Source: Rhodospirillales bacterium
Lineage (GTDB): Bacteria > Pseudomonadota > Alphaproteobacteria > Acetobacterales > Acetobacteraceae
NCBI GenBank assembly: GCA_903644035.1
Contig: CAHJXG010000459.1
Span: forward strand, 1-8,246
Direction: 5' to 3'
DNA length: 8,246 nucleotides
Shown one piece after another: positions 1 to 6,847 of the stretch. The position numbers were made by a program, and so were the translations under genes. Under the pieces are notes generated by a model, which was not told the origin of the DNA, made no database searches, and worked only from the letters and a program-made list of their open reading frames with translations. Within the stretch, counting starts at the first letter, position 1; every line of letters starts with the position of its first letter.

Positions 1-39
1 AGATCTACACTCTTTCCCTACACGACGCTCTTCCGATCT
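1..39 (+). other. Illumina sequencing adapter (contamination)
   Basis: These 39 bases match, as I recall it, the 3' end of the Illumina TruSeq universal/P5 adapter, running from AGATCTACAC to the read-1 primer end CTCTTCCGATCT. The composition is unlike the GC-rich DNA that follows, and the match stops exactly where the adapter joins the insert. It is a library artefact left at a contig end and should be trimmed. No gene should be extended through it. Confidence 0.97.
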
Positions 40-176
40 TCTCCTATCGCGGGGACGGGGCCGCCGACCGCGCTGATGCCGCGGCGCTCGCCGCGGCGCA
101 TGGCTTCGCCTTGGAACAGGACGGCACCGCGCCGTTCGGCGTTTGGGACGGCACGGCCTTCGTGCTCCGCCGCTGA
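40..176 (+). CDS. 3' fragment of an unidentified protein
   Basis: An open frame enters from the adapter junction (first whole codon at 42) and ends at TGA 174-176, giving 44 residues that end in FGVWDGTAFVLRR. The frame has the strong G/C third-position bias of the other genes here. Its stop sits in a CTGA overlap with the next gene, as expected for an upstream operon member. The ending faintly recalls the last strands of some class I SAM-dependent methyltransferases, but this is too little sequence to assign a family. It does not look like the C-terminus of an oligopeptide ABC ATPase, so it does not obviously supply the missing ATPase of the downstream importer. The 5' end lies outside the contig. 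Confidence 0.55.
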
Positions 177-1783
177 TCCGCCGGGCCATCCTGATGGCGC
201 TGCTCGCCGGGCCGGCGTCGGCCGGGGAGGATCGGGCGGCGCTGATGCAGGCGCACCGCGGCGGCACGATGCGCCTGCTGGCCCACTCGGCCGCCGGCAC
301 CATCGACCCGCAGGTGAATTACACCGCGCAGTTCTGGCAGGTGTTCTCGATGGTCTATGACGGGCTTCTGGCCTTCCGCAAGGTGCCGGGTCCCGAGGGC
401 AACGAGATCGTGGGCGACCTGGCCGAGGCCGTGCCGGTGCCGACCGATGGCGGCCTGACCTGGACGTTCCGGCTGCGTCCCGGCATCCGCTTCTCCGACG
501 GCGCGCCGGTCCGCCCGGCCGATGTGGCCGCGTCCTTCCGCCGGCTGTTCCGCATCTCCAGCCCCACCGCGGACAGCTTCTACGGCGCGATCGCGGGCGC
601 CGAGGCCTGCCTGCGCGCCCCTGCCGCCTGCACGCTGGAAGGCGTCGCGGCGGACGACGAGGCCGGCACCGTCACCATCCGCCTGTCGCGGCCCGATCCG
701 GAGTTCGCGATGAAGCTCGCTCTGCCCCACGCGAGCGTGCTGCCGGACACCGCGCCCGGCACGGACACCGGCACCGTCCCGCTGCCCGGCACCGGCCCCT
801 ACCGCATCGACCGCTACGACCCCGGCGGCAGCCTGCGCCTGGTCCGCAACCCGCATTTCCGCGAGTGGAACGCGGACGCGCAGCCCGACGGCTACCCCGA
901 CGCCGTCGACTACGATTTCGGGCTGGAGGACGAGGCTGGGATCACCGCCATCCAGAACGGCCAGGCCGACTGGACCTTCGACGCGCCGCCGGCGGACCGG
1001 CTGGCCGAACTTGGGGCGCGCTACGCGGATCAGGTGCATCTCAGCCCGGCCTACGCCATGTGGTTTCTGCCGCTCAACACCCGCCTGGCCCCGTTCGACG
1101 ACGCGCGGGTGCGCCGGGCGCTGAACCTCGCGGTGGACCGGCGCGCGTTGGTCAAGCTGTTCGGCGGCGCGCGGCTCGCGACGGAGTCCTGCCAGGTGCT
1201 GCCGCCGCGTCTGCCGGGCTACCAGCCGTATTGCCCATATCCGCTGGACCTGGCCCGCGCCCGGCAACTGGTGGCGGAGAGCGGCACGGCCGGGCAGACG
1301 GTCACGCTGGTGATCGACGGCAGCCCGGTGGCCCGCGCCATCGGCACCTACATGCTGGACGTGCTGCGCGATCTGGGCTTCGTGCCCCGGCTGCGCAGCC
1401 TGTCCGGCAACGTGCAGTTCACCTACATCCAGAACACCGGCAACCGGGTGCAGGCGAGCCTCACGACCTGGTATGCGGACTACGCCTCCGCCGGCAACTT
1501 CCTGGGCGGCATCTTCGGATGCCAGGCCTTCCGCCCGGGGTCGGACGCCTCGCCCAACATCAGCGGCTTCTGTGACCCGGCGCTGGACGCGCGGCTGCAG
1601 GCGGCGCTGGCGGCTCCGGACGGGGCGGCGGAACTGGCCGCCCTCGACCGCGCGGTGACCGATCAGGCCCCGGCCGTGGTGCTGTTCAACCCGCGCTACA
1701 TCGACTTCGTGTCCGCCCGCATCGGCCATTTCGGCTACCATGAGCAGTTCCGCTGGCTCATCAGCCAGTCCTGGATTCGATGA
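173..1783 (+). CDS. ABC transporter substrate-binding protein, family 5 (peptide/nickel type)
   Basis: This is the periplasmic solute-binding protein of a Dpp/Opp-class ABC importer (SBP_bac_5 fold). The mature chain starts with the usual strand GGTMRLLAHSAAGTIDPQ, followed by family landmarks FWQVFSMVYDGLLAF, LTWTFRLRPGIRFSDGAPV, GTGPYRIDRYDP, LVRNPHFREW, RVRRALNLAVDR and a late ITDFxxAR-like YIDFVSARIG. Read from CTG 173 it begins (M)IRRAILMALLAGPASA|GED, a clean Sec signal peptide without a lipobox Cys, so a soluble periplasmic protein of 536 aa before cleavage, normal for the family. The start is uncertain. TTG 143 would give a longer n-region; ATG 194 would cut into the signal peptide. 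CTG 173 is preferred because CTGA overlaps the upstream stop exactly as ATGA and GTGA do at the next two junctions. The stop overlaps the permease start at 1780. The family is secure; the ligand (peptide, opine, metal chelate or other) cannot be read from sequence. Confidence 0.93.
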   Translation: MIRRAILMALLAGPASAGEDRAALMQAHRGGTMRLLAHSAAGTIDPQVNYTAQFWQVFSMVYDGLLAFRKVPGPEGNEIVGDLAEAVPVPTDGGLTWTFRLRPGIRFSDGAPVRPADVAASFRRLFRISSPTADSFYGAIAGAEACLRAPAACTLEGVAADDEAGTVTIRLSRPDPEFAMKLALPHASVLPDTAPGTDTGTVPLPGTGPYRIDRYDPGGSLRLVRNPHFREWNADAQPDGYPDAVDYDFGLEDEAGITAIQNGQADWTFDAPPADRLAELGARYADQVHLSPAYAMWFLPLNTRLAPFDDARVRRALNLAVDRRALVKLFGGARLATESCQVLPPRLPGYQPYCPYPLDLARARQLVAESGTAGQTVTLVIDGSPVARAIGTYMLDVLRDLGFVPRLRSLSGNVQFTYIQNTGNRVQASLTTWYADYASAGNFLGGIFGCQAFRPGSDASPNISGFCDPALDARLQAALAAPDGAAELAALDRAVTDQAPAVVLFNPRYIDFVSARIGHFGYHEQFRWLISQSWIR

Positions 1784-2675
1784 GGGCCGGCATCGCCGTG
1801 CTGGCCGCCATCCTGCTCGCCTGCCTGCTGGCGCCGCTCTACGCGTCGCGGGTCTCAGGGACCGACCCGTTCCGCAGCAACGTGAACGGCACAGCCTTCG
1901 GGACGGAGGTGCTGGCGGAGAACACCGTCGGGCTGGGCCTCGGGGTCACGCCCATCGGGCCGACCTGGCGCGGCGCCTACCTGCTCGGGGCGGACACGCA
2001 GGGACGCGACGTGGCGGCGCGGCTGCTGTATGGCGGGCGCACGTCCCTGTTGATCGCGGGGTGCGCCACCGCGCTGTGCTTGGTGCTGGCGGCCCTCCTG
2101 GGCGTGCTGTCCGGCTTCGTGGGCGGTGCAGTCGATACCGTGCTGGCGGGGCTGCTCGACCTGCTCTGGGCGTTCCCGGTCTACCTACTGGCGATCTCGC
2201 TCTCCATCGTGCTCATCAGCCAGGATTTGCGGATCGGGCTGCTGCAACTCACCGCCGACAGCCTGGCCTTGCCGGTGCTGATCCTCGGTGTCGTCTATGT
2301 GCCCTACGTCGCCCGGCCGATCCGCGCGCAGGTGCTGGCGTTGCGCCGCGCCGAGTTCATCGAGGCCGCCCACGCCACCGGCGGCGCGCCGCTCCACATC
2401 CTGCGCCGCCACATCCTGCCGCAGATCTGGCCCGGCCTGATCGGCTTCGCCCCCGTCGTCATGGCGATGGCGCTGCTGACGGAGGCCGCGCTGTCAGTCC
2501 TGTCCATTGGCGTGCAGGCGCCGGCTGCAAGCTGGGGCACGCTGATCGCCGACGGGCAGGCGCTGATCTACACGAGGCCGATGGTCGCCATAGCGCCTGG
2601 CCTCGCGGTGCTGGCCACGGTCCTGGCGCTGAACGTGGTGGGCGAGGCGTGGCGCGCGTCGCTTGAGACGCGCCG

Positions 2676-2679
<4 letters not shown>
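1780..2679 (+). CDS. ABC transporter permease, DppC/OppC type
   Basis: Inner-membrane permease (299 aa) of the peptide/nickel importer family. Residues 5-22 form the first membrane helix. A periplasmic stretch follows, with the DppC hallmark LGADTQGRDVAARLLYGGR at about 69-87, equivalent to the LGTDxxGRD motif of the family. Further hydrophobic segments lie at about 88-113, 118-146, 162-178, 218-245 and 267-288. The cytoplasmic EAA loop that docks on the ATPase is at about 192-214 (EFIEAAHATGG to RRHILP). It starts at ATG 1780, sharing ATGA with the stop of the binding-protein gene, so translation is probably coupled. The C-type permease comes before the B-type permease here, the reverse of the common Dpp/Opp order. 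Confidence 0.93.
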
Positions 2680-3629
<950 letters not shown>

Positions 3630-3726
3630 TGCCGCGCTGACGACGCCGGGAACGCTGTCCCAAGAAACTGCCGGCTGGCAACGCGCCCATCGCGCTGAGC
3701 GGCATCGCGGCGGGGCCTCCTGCTCA

Positions 3727-3743
3727 TGCGGCGTTTCGCCGCA
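3727..3743 (+). terminator. Perfect hairpin after the importer operon, possible terminator
   Basis: TGCGGCG, loop TTT, CGCCGCA: a fully paired 7-bp GC-rich stem. It lies 97 bases after the dppB-like stop and 47 bases before the dehydrogenase start. No T-run follows on the plus strand, so it is not a classic intrinsic terminator. It could support Rho-dependent termination, protect a 3' end, or act in the dehydrogenase leader. Confidence 0.3.
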
Positions 3744-3776
3744 GCCTGCGCCGAGCCATGATGGCCCCACAGGAAC

Positions 3777-3783
3777 AAGGGAG
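3777..3783 (+). promoter_or_regulatory. Ribosome binding site of the dehydrogenase gene
   Basis: AAGGGAG lies 7 bases before ATG 3791 and decides the start. Two in-frame upstream ATGs (3758 and 3761) would add a non-conserved stretch (MMAPQEQGSTT) before the Rossmann strand and lack such a site. Confidence 0.7.
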
Positions 3784-3790
3784 CACAACC

Positions 3791-4708
3791 ATGCATGAAG
3801 GCATCAGCCGCGTCGCCGTCCTCGGCACCGGCACCATCGGCGCAAGCTGGGCCGCCTATTTCCTGGCGCGCGGCCTGTCCGTCGCCGCCAGCGACCCGGC
3901 GCCGCACGCCGAGAGCTTCCTGCGCCATTTCGTCGAGACCGCCTGGCCGGCCCTGGAGCGCCTGGGCCTGCATCCCGCCGCCGACCCGGCCCGCCTGACC
4001 TTCACCGCCAACCCGGTCGCCGCGGCCGAGGGCGCGGACTTCGTGCAGGAGAACGGGCCGGAGCGCATTGAGCTGAAGGTCGCGCTGTTCGAGCAGGTCA
4101 GCGCCGCGCTGCCGCCGGGCGCCCTGATCGCGTCCAGCAGCTCGACCCTGCTGCCCACCGCCATGCAGGCGCGCACCCGTCACCCCGAGCGCCTGGTGCT
4201 GGGCCACCCGTTCAACCCGCCGCATCTGATCCCGCTGGTGGAGGTCGCGGGCGGCGAGCGGACCGCGCCCGAGGCGGTCGAGCGCGCGATGCGCTTCTAC
4301 GCCGCCATCGGCAAGCACCCGATCCGTCTGATGAAGGAGATGCCGGGCCATGTCAGCAACCGGCTGCAGGCGGCGGTGTGGCGGGAGGCGGCGTATCTGG
4401 TCGAGCAGGGCGTGGTCAGCGTGGCGGACGTGGACGCCGCCATCAGCCAGGGGCCGGGCCTGCGCTGGGCGATCATGGGGCCGATCATGACCTATCACCT
4501 GGGCGGCGGGGCCGGGGGGCTGCGCTACCTCATGGATCACATCAGCGTGGACAAGCTCTGGCCGGACCTGGGCACGCCGGGGATGACGCCCGCCTTCGAG
4601 CAGGCGCTGATCGACGGCGTGGAGGCGGAAGCAGGCGGCAAGCCGATGGCCGAGATGGCCGCGGACCGCGACCGCAGGCTGGTGGCGATCCTGGAGGGCC
4701 TGCGCTGA
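3791..4708 (+). CDS. 3-hydroxyacyl-CoA dehydrogenase family protein (NAD-dependent)
   Basis: A 305-aa oxidoreductase of the 3-hydroxyacyl-CoA dehydrogenase superfamily, which oxidises a secondary 3-hydroxyl to a ketone with NAD+. The N-terminal Rossmann domain starts with SRVAVLGTGTIGASW (GxGxxG at 12-17), and an acidic D35 ends the second strand, favouring NAD over NADP. The active-site segment LVLGHPFNPPHLIPLVEVAGG gives the catalytic His139 and Glu151; SSSS at 115-118 and N190 in HVSNR are also expected. The small helical C-terminal domain has GPGLRWAIMGPIMTYHLGGG at 221-240. A single short C-domain places it with the carnitine 3-dehydrogenase, L-gulonate 3-dehydrogenase and lambda-crystallin-like group rather than multidomain FadB. 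The exact substrate is unknown. It follows a solute importer on the same strand, which hints at catabolism of an imported hydroxy acid, but the gap and hairpin weaken that. Its stop abuts the stop of the convergent glycosylase gene. Confidence 0.9.
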   Translation: MHEGISRVAVLGTGTIGASWAAYFLARGLSVAASDPAPHAESFLRHFVETAWPALERLGLHPAADPARLTFTANPVAAAEGADFVQENGPERIELKVALFEQVSAALPPGALIASSSSTLLPTAMQARTRHPERLVLGHPFNPPHLIPLVEVAGGERTAPEAVERAMRFYAAIGKHPIRLMKEMPGHVSNRLQAAVWREAAYLVEQGVVSVADVDAAISQGPGLRWAIMGPIMTYHLGGGAGGLRYLMDHISVDKLWPDLGTPGMTPAFEQALIDGVEAEAGGKPMAEMAADRDRRLVAILEGLR

Positions 4709-5287
4709 TCAGCCCAGCACCCGCCGCACCTCGGCCCGGAGCGCCGGCAGCACGTCGGTCACGAACCATGGGTTGTTCTTCTCCCACACGCCGGTACGCC
4801 AGCTCGGGTGCGGCAGCGGGAAGTAACGCGGCAGGTGGTGCTGGAACTCCCGCACCCGGTCGGTCATGCGTCCCGGCCCCAGCGCATCGGCCTGGGCGTA
4901 GCTGCCGACCAGCAGGGTGAGGCGCAGGTTTGGCATCGCGTCCAGCAGGCGGCGGCGCCACAGCGGCGCGCACTCCGGGCGCGGCGGGCAGTCGCCGCCC
5001 TGCGGCAGGCGGCCCGGGTAGCACAGGCCCATCGGCAGGATGGCGATGCGCGCCGGGTCGTAGAACTCGTCCGGCGTCATGCCGAGCCAGGTGCGCAGCC
5101 GCACGCCGGAGGCATCGGTCCACGGCGTGCCGCTGATGTGCACCTTGGTGCCGGGCGCTTGGCTCGCGATCAGGATGGTGGCGGTCGTGGACACGCGCAG
5201 GATGGGGCGGGGTCCCAGAGGCAGCACGGCAGCACAGGCGGTGCAGGCGCGGACCTGGGCCGCGAGATCGTCGAGTGTCATGGTCAT
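4709..5287 (-). CDS. Uracil-DNA glycosylase family protein
   Basis: A 192-aa protein of the uracil-DNA glycosylase superfamily, base-excision enzymes that remove uracil or related damaged bases. The first active-site motif is ASQAPGTKVH (about 41-50), matching the GxxPG water-activating loop. The second is PLPHPSWRT (about 157-165), the HPSxR loop that contacts the DNA minor groove. Conserved family blocks include TPWTDASGVRLRTWLG, ILPMGLCYPG and CPPRPECAPLW. Cysteines at 15, 18, 89, 100 and 106 could include iron-sulphur ligands as in family 4 enzymes, but this subgroup is not well enough known to me to say so. The start is taken at ATG 5287 (MTMTLDDL); ATG 5281 is equally possible, and a start at 5323 would add a non-conserved tail. 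The stop lies directly against that of the plus-strand dehydrogenase. Confidence 0.87.
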   Translation of the reverse strand: MTMTLDDLAAQVRACTACAAVLPLGPRPILRVSTTATILIASQAPGTKVHISGTPWTDASGVRLRTWLGMTPDEFYDPARIAILPMGLCYPGRLPQGGDCPPRPECAPLWRRRLLDAMPNLRLTLLVGSYAQADALGPGRMTDRVREFQHHLPRYFPLPHPSWRTGVWEKNNPWFVTDVLPALRAEVRRVLG

Positions 5288-5361
5288 CCATATAGAAAGG
5301 TCGCCGACTTCCGACACCAACAACCCTTCGCTCTGCTTTCTCTCACATTGCGAAAGGCGAG

Positions 5362-5396
5362 AGGCCGCCGACGGTCCGTATTGGATGAGGCGGCCT
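5362..5396 (-). terminator. Inverted repeat just after the phosphatase stop, possible terminator
   Basis: AGGCCGCC (5362-5369) and GGCGGCCT (5389-5396) form a perfect 8-bp inverted repeat with a 19-base loop. The loop contains a smaller ACGG-T-CCGT symmetry at 5371-5379. On the minus strand it begins in the TAA of the phosphatase frame and is followed by TCTCGCCTTT, a weak pyrimidine tail. Position and symmetry suit transcription termination of the minus-strand genes 5396-6247, but the T-tract is poor. Confidence 0.35.
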
Positions 5397-5710
5397 TATT
5401 CCTCGATGCGTCGCCAGCCAGAAAGAAGCTGGCGGTCTGCCCTGCAAAAGGAGTAAACGTCGCCGCCCCCGCCGCCAGGTTGGTCTGCATCGCGGTTGAT
5501 GGGCACGTTCCTCAAATGGCGGCGCAGAAGGGCGCCAACGCCCCCATGCGAGACGACGGCGATGTCGCCCTCGGCCGAAGCGAGGGACATCACCCGCTCG
5601 ACCGCAAGGCGCATCCGTCGCATTCCGACCGCTGACAGCGGCCAGTCCGGAACCGGCGCCTCGGGGTCAGTCACCGCTTCCGGGTGCGTGATGGAATGGA
5701 GGCTGGCCAT
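5396..5710 (-). CDS. Histidine phosphatase family protein, internally deleted (likely remnant)
   Basis: The 104-aa frame from ATG 5710 joins two recognisable ends of a histidine phosphatase (phosphoglycerate-mutase-like superfamily, about 190 aa in related proteins as I recall them). The N-terminal part MASLHSITHPEAVTDPEAPV to DWPLSAVGMRRM carries the first catalytic His in the THPE variant of the RHG motif. The C-terminal part, from about LAVERVM through GDIAVVSHGGVGALLRRHL to the end GWRRIEE, carries the second catalytic His in SHGG. The middle, roughly 75-85 residues holding the second Arg and the acid/base Glu, is absent, with the join at about 5605-5611. The frame stays open, so a short protein could be made, but it is unlikely to be an active phosphatase. 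An in-frame start at 5776 would add 22 non-conserved residues. A deletion, an assembly collapse or a genuine mini-family are all possible; I favour a deletion remnant. Confidence 0.65.
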   Translation of the reverse strand: MASLHSITHPEAVTDPEAPVPDWPLSAVGMRRMRLAVERVMSLASAEGDIAVVSHGGVGALLRRHLRNVPINRDADQPGGGGGDVYSFCRADRQLLSGWRRIEE

Positions 5711-5830
5711 GGTGTTCCGTACGGCCTGCATGGCCTTCTGCCCTGGCCGCGCCGTCATTGTGAGCCGTCCTGGCATTCCGTGCGAAGCGGAAGATCGTCG
5801 ATGCAGGCAACCATCGGCACCGGTGATGTT
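5711..5830. other. Gap between GFA gene and phosphatase remnant
   Basis: These 120 bases lie downstream of the GFA stop and upstream of the preferred phosphatase start. No recognisable gene lies here. The only symmetry I note is the 8-bp palindrome CACCGGTG at 5818-5825, next to the GFA stop. No convincing promoter is visible. Confidence 0.4.
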
Positions 5831-6247
5831 TCAGCTTGAACCTCTTGCCACACTGCTCTGCTGGAAGTGTTCGACAGCACCATCAATCTGAACCCAATCA
5901 TGCTTCGACTGCTCAAACACAGATCTGACGGGAGCCGGGTATTTTGGATCCGCCAGCGCGCCGACTGCAACGCCGATCATCGACGGTAGGTTGTCGGCCG
6001 TCCAATAGATCGTCGACCCGCAGTTTGGACAAAAGTAGGTCTGGACCTTCCCGCCGCTTGCTGCATCGCGGGTGAACTCTTTCGGCGTCCCGGAAATGGC
6101 GACGGCGTCGATCGGGTAAAAGGCGCCCACGCCAAATGGCGCGCCGGTTCTCCGTTGGCAGTCAAGACAATGACAGGCGGCAACCAATTTCGATGGTCCT
6201 GGAAGCGTTAGCGTAAGAGCGCCGCAACTGCATCGGGCATCCGCCAT
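5831..6247 (-). CDS. GFA family protein (CENP-V/glutathione-dependent formaldehyde-activating fold)
   Basis: A 138-aa zinc protein of the Gfa/CENP-V family, full length for the family. It shows the cysteine pattern: CSC at 6-8, CHCLDC with Cys25, 27 and 30, and FCPNC with Cys73 and Cys76, followed by the typical GSTIYW. The founding member was described as speeding glutathione-formaldehyde adduct formation, but most members have no proven reaction, so the name should be read as a fold label. The start at ATG 6247 is supported by GAAGG 7 bases upstream on the minus strand (6255-6259). The gene is more AT-rich than the flanking genes, with codons such as TTT, AAA and CAA, suggesting later acquisition. 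Tandem 8-bp repeats lie just upstream. Confidence 0.9.
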   Translation of the reverse strand: MADARCSCGALTLTLPGPSKLVAACHCLDCQRRTGAPFGVGAFYPIDAVAISGTPKEFTRDAASGGKVQTYFCPNCGSTIYWTADNLPSMIGVAVGALADPKYPAPVRSVFEQSKHDWVQIDGAVEHFQQSSVARGSS

Positions 6248-6272
6248 TGGAAAGCCTTCGGTTTTCTGAAGC

Positions 6273-6291
6273 GAGATCGCGTTGAGATCGC
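6273..6291 (-). promoter_or_regulatory. Tandem GAGATCGC repeats upstream of the GFA gene
   Basis: GAGATCGC occurs at 6273-6280 and again at 6284-6291, an 11-base repeat period, close to one helical turn. They lie 26-44 bases before the GFA start in the 66-base gap after thpR. Such spacing suits two protein monomers binding the same DNA face, so an operator is possible. Chance is not excluded. Confidence 0.3.
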
Positions 6292-6313
6292 AAGGTGAGG
6301 CACCGTCTCGGCA

Positions 6314-6847
6314 TCACACCAGCTCGTACTCGACTTCCGGCGTATAGACCGCCTGCTCCTTGCCCAGCCGCGAGCTGAACAGCGTGAAGTGCTCGACCAG
6401 GACGGGCTGGCTGCGGAACAGGTTGTGCCCGGCGACCCAGCCGGCGATCTTGGCCTCCGGCACGCCGTCCATGCGCGCCAGCGTGACGTGCGGCAGGAAG
6501 CGCCGCCGCTCCCGCTCGAGGCCCGCACGCTGCAGGGCGGTCTCGATCTTGGTCTGCAGATGGTCGAGCTGCGGGTTGCGCTCCACCCCGATCCACAGGC
6601 TGTTCACCCGGCCGCCCTTCTCGAAGGTGCCGGCGCCGGCCAGCTGCAGCGTGAAGCCCGGCGCGCGCAGCGCCGCCAGCGCCTGATCCACCTCCTCCGC
6701 CCGGTAGCCCGGAAGCTCGCCGATGAAGCGCAGGGTGACATGATAGTTCTCCGGCGCCACCCAGCGCGCGCCGGGCAGGCCGCCCGCCATCCAGGACAGC
6801 CGCTCCCGCAGCGAGTGCGGCAGGTCGAGCGCCACGAACAGCCGCAT
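6314..6847 (-). CDS. thpR: RNA 2',3'-cyclic phosphodiesterase (LigT/2H family)
   Basis: A 177-aa member of the 2H phosphoesterase superfamily, which opens 2',3'-cyclic phosphates on RNA to 2'-phosphates and was first seen as a tRNA half ligase in vitro. It begins MRLFVALDLP, the standard family start, and carries both catalytic HxTx motifs, HVTL at 36-39 and HVTL at 120-123, in the two symmetric lobes. Other family features are RFIGELP after the first motif and a C-terminal FTLFSSRL. ATG 6847 is chosen for the conserved N-terminus; GTG 6850 directly before it would add one Met. The start region GTGATG overlaps the tesA stop, so it is the second gene of a tesA-thpR operon with coupled translation. 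Cytoplasmic. Confidence 0.92.
   Translation of the reverse strand: MRLFVALDLPHSLRERLSWMAGGLPGARWVAPENYHVTLRFIGELPGYRAEEVDQALAALRAPGFTLQLAGAGTFEKGGRVNSLWIGVERNPQLDHLQTKIETALQRAGLERERRRFLPHVTLARMDGVPEAKIAGWVAGHNLFRSQPVLVEHFTLFSSRLGKEQAVYTPEVEYELV

Larger units (their letters stand above)
3630..3790. other. Intergenic gap between importer operon and dehydrogenase
   Basis: This 161-base stretch holds no gene I can support: open frames crossing it are short and carry no recognisable motif. It contains a perfect 7-bp hairpin at 3727-3743 and, at its end, the ribosome binding site of the dehydrogenase. I see no convincing sigma-70-type promoter, although the dehydrogenase would need one here if it is not co-transcribed with the importer. 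Confidence 0.5.

Noticed and set aside
44..1741. 565-codon open frame on the minus strand opposite the binding-protein gene
   Set aside because: It is Arg/Ala/Gln/His/Gly-rich low-complexity translation typical of the antisense of a GC-rich gene, its end runs to the adapter, and the plus-strand gene beneath has full family homology.
5284..5490. Short minus-strand frame overlapping the phosphatase end
   Set aside because: It has no motif or family resemblance and is out of frame with the recognised phosphatase sequence.
4808..5635. 275-codon plus-strand frame across the glycosylase gene and the AT-rich patch
   Set aside because: It spans two unrelated minus-strand genes and a gap, and has no recognisable motif.
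5305..6339. CGACTTCCG present at both edges of the AT-richer patch (5305-5313 and 6331-6339), considered as an insertion-site duplication
   Set aside because: It is only 9 bases, one copy lies within thpR coding sequence explaining its composition, and no mobile-element ends adjoin either copy; chance is adequate.
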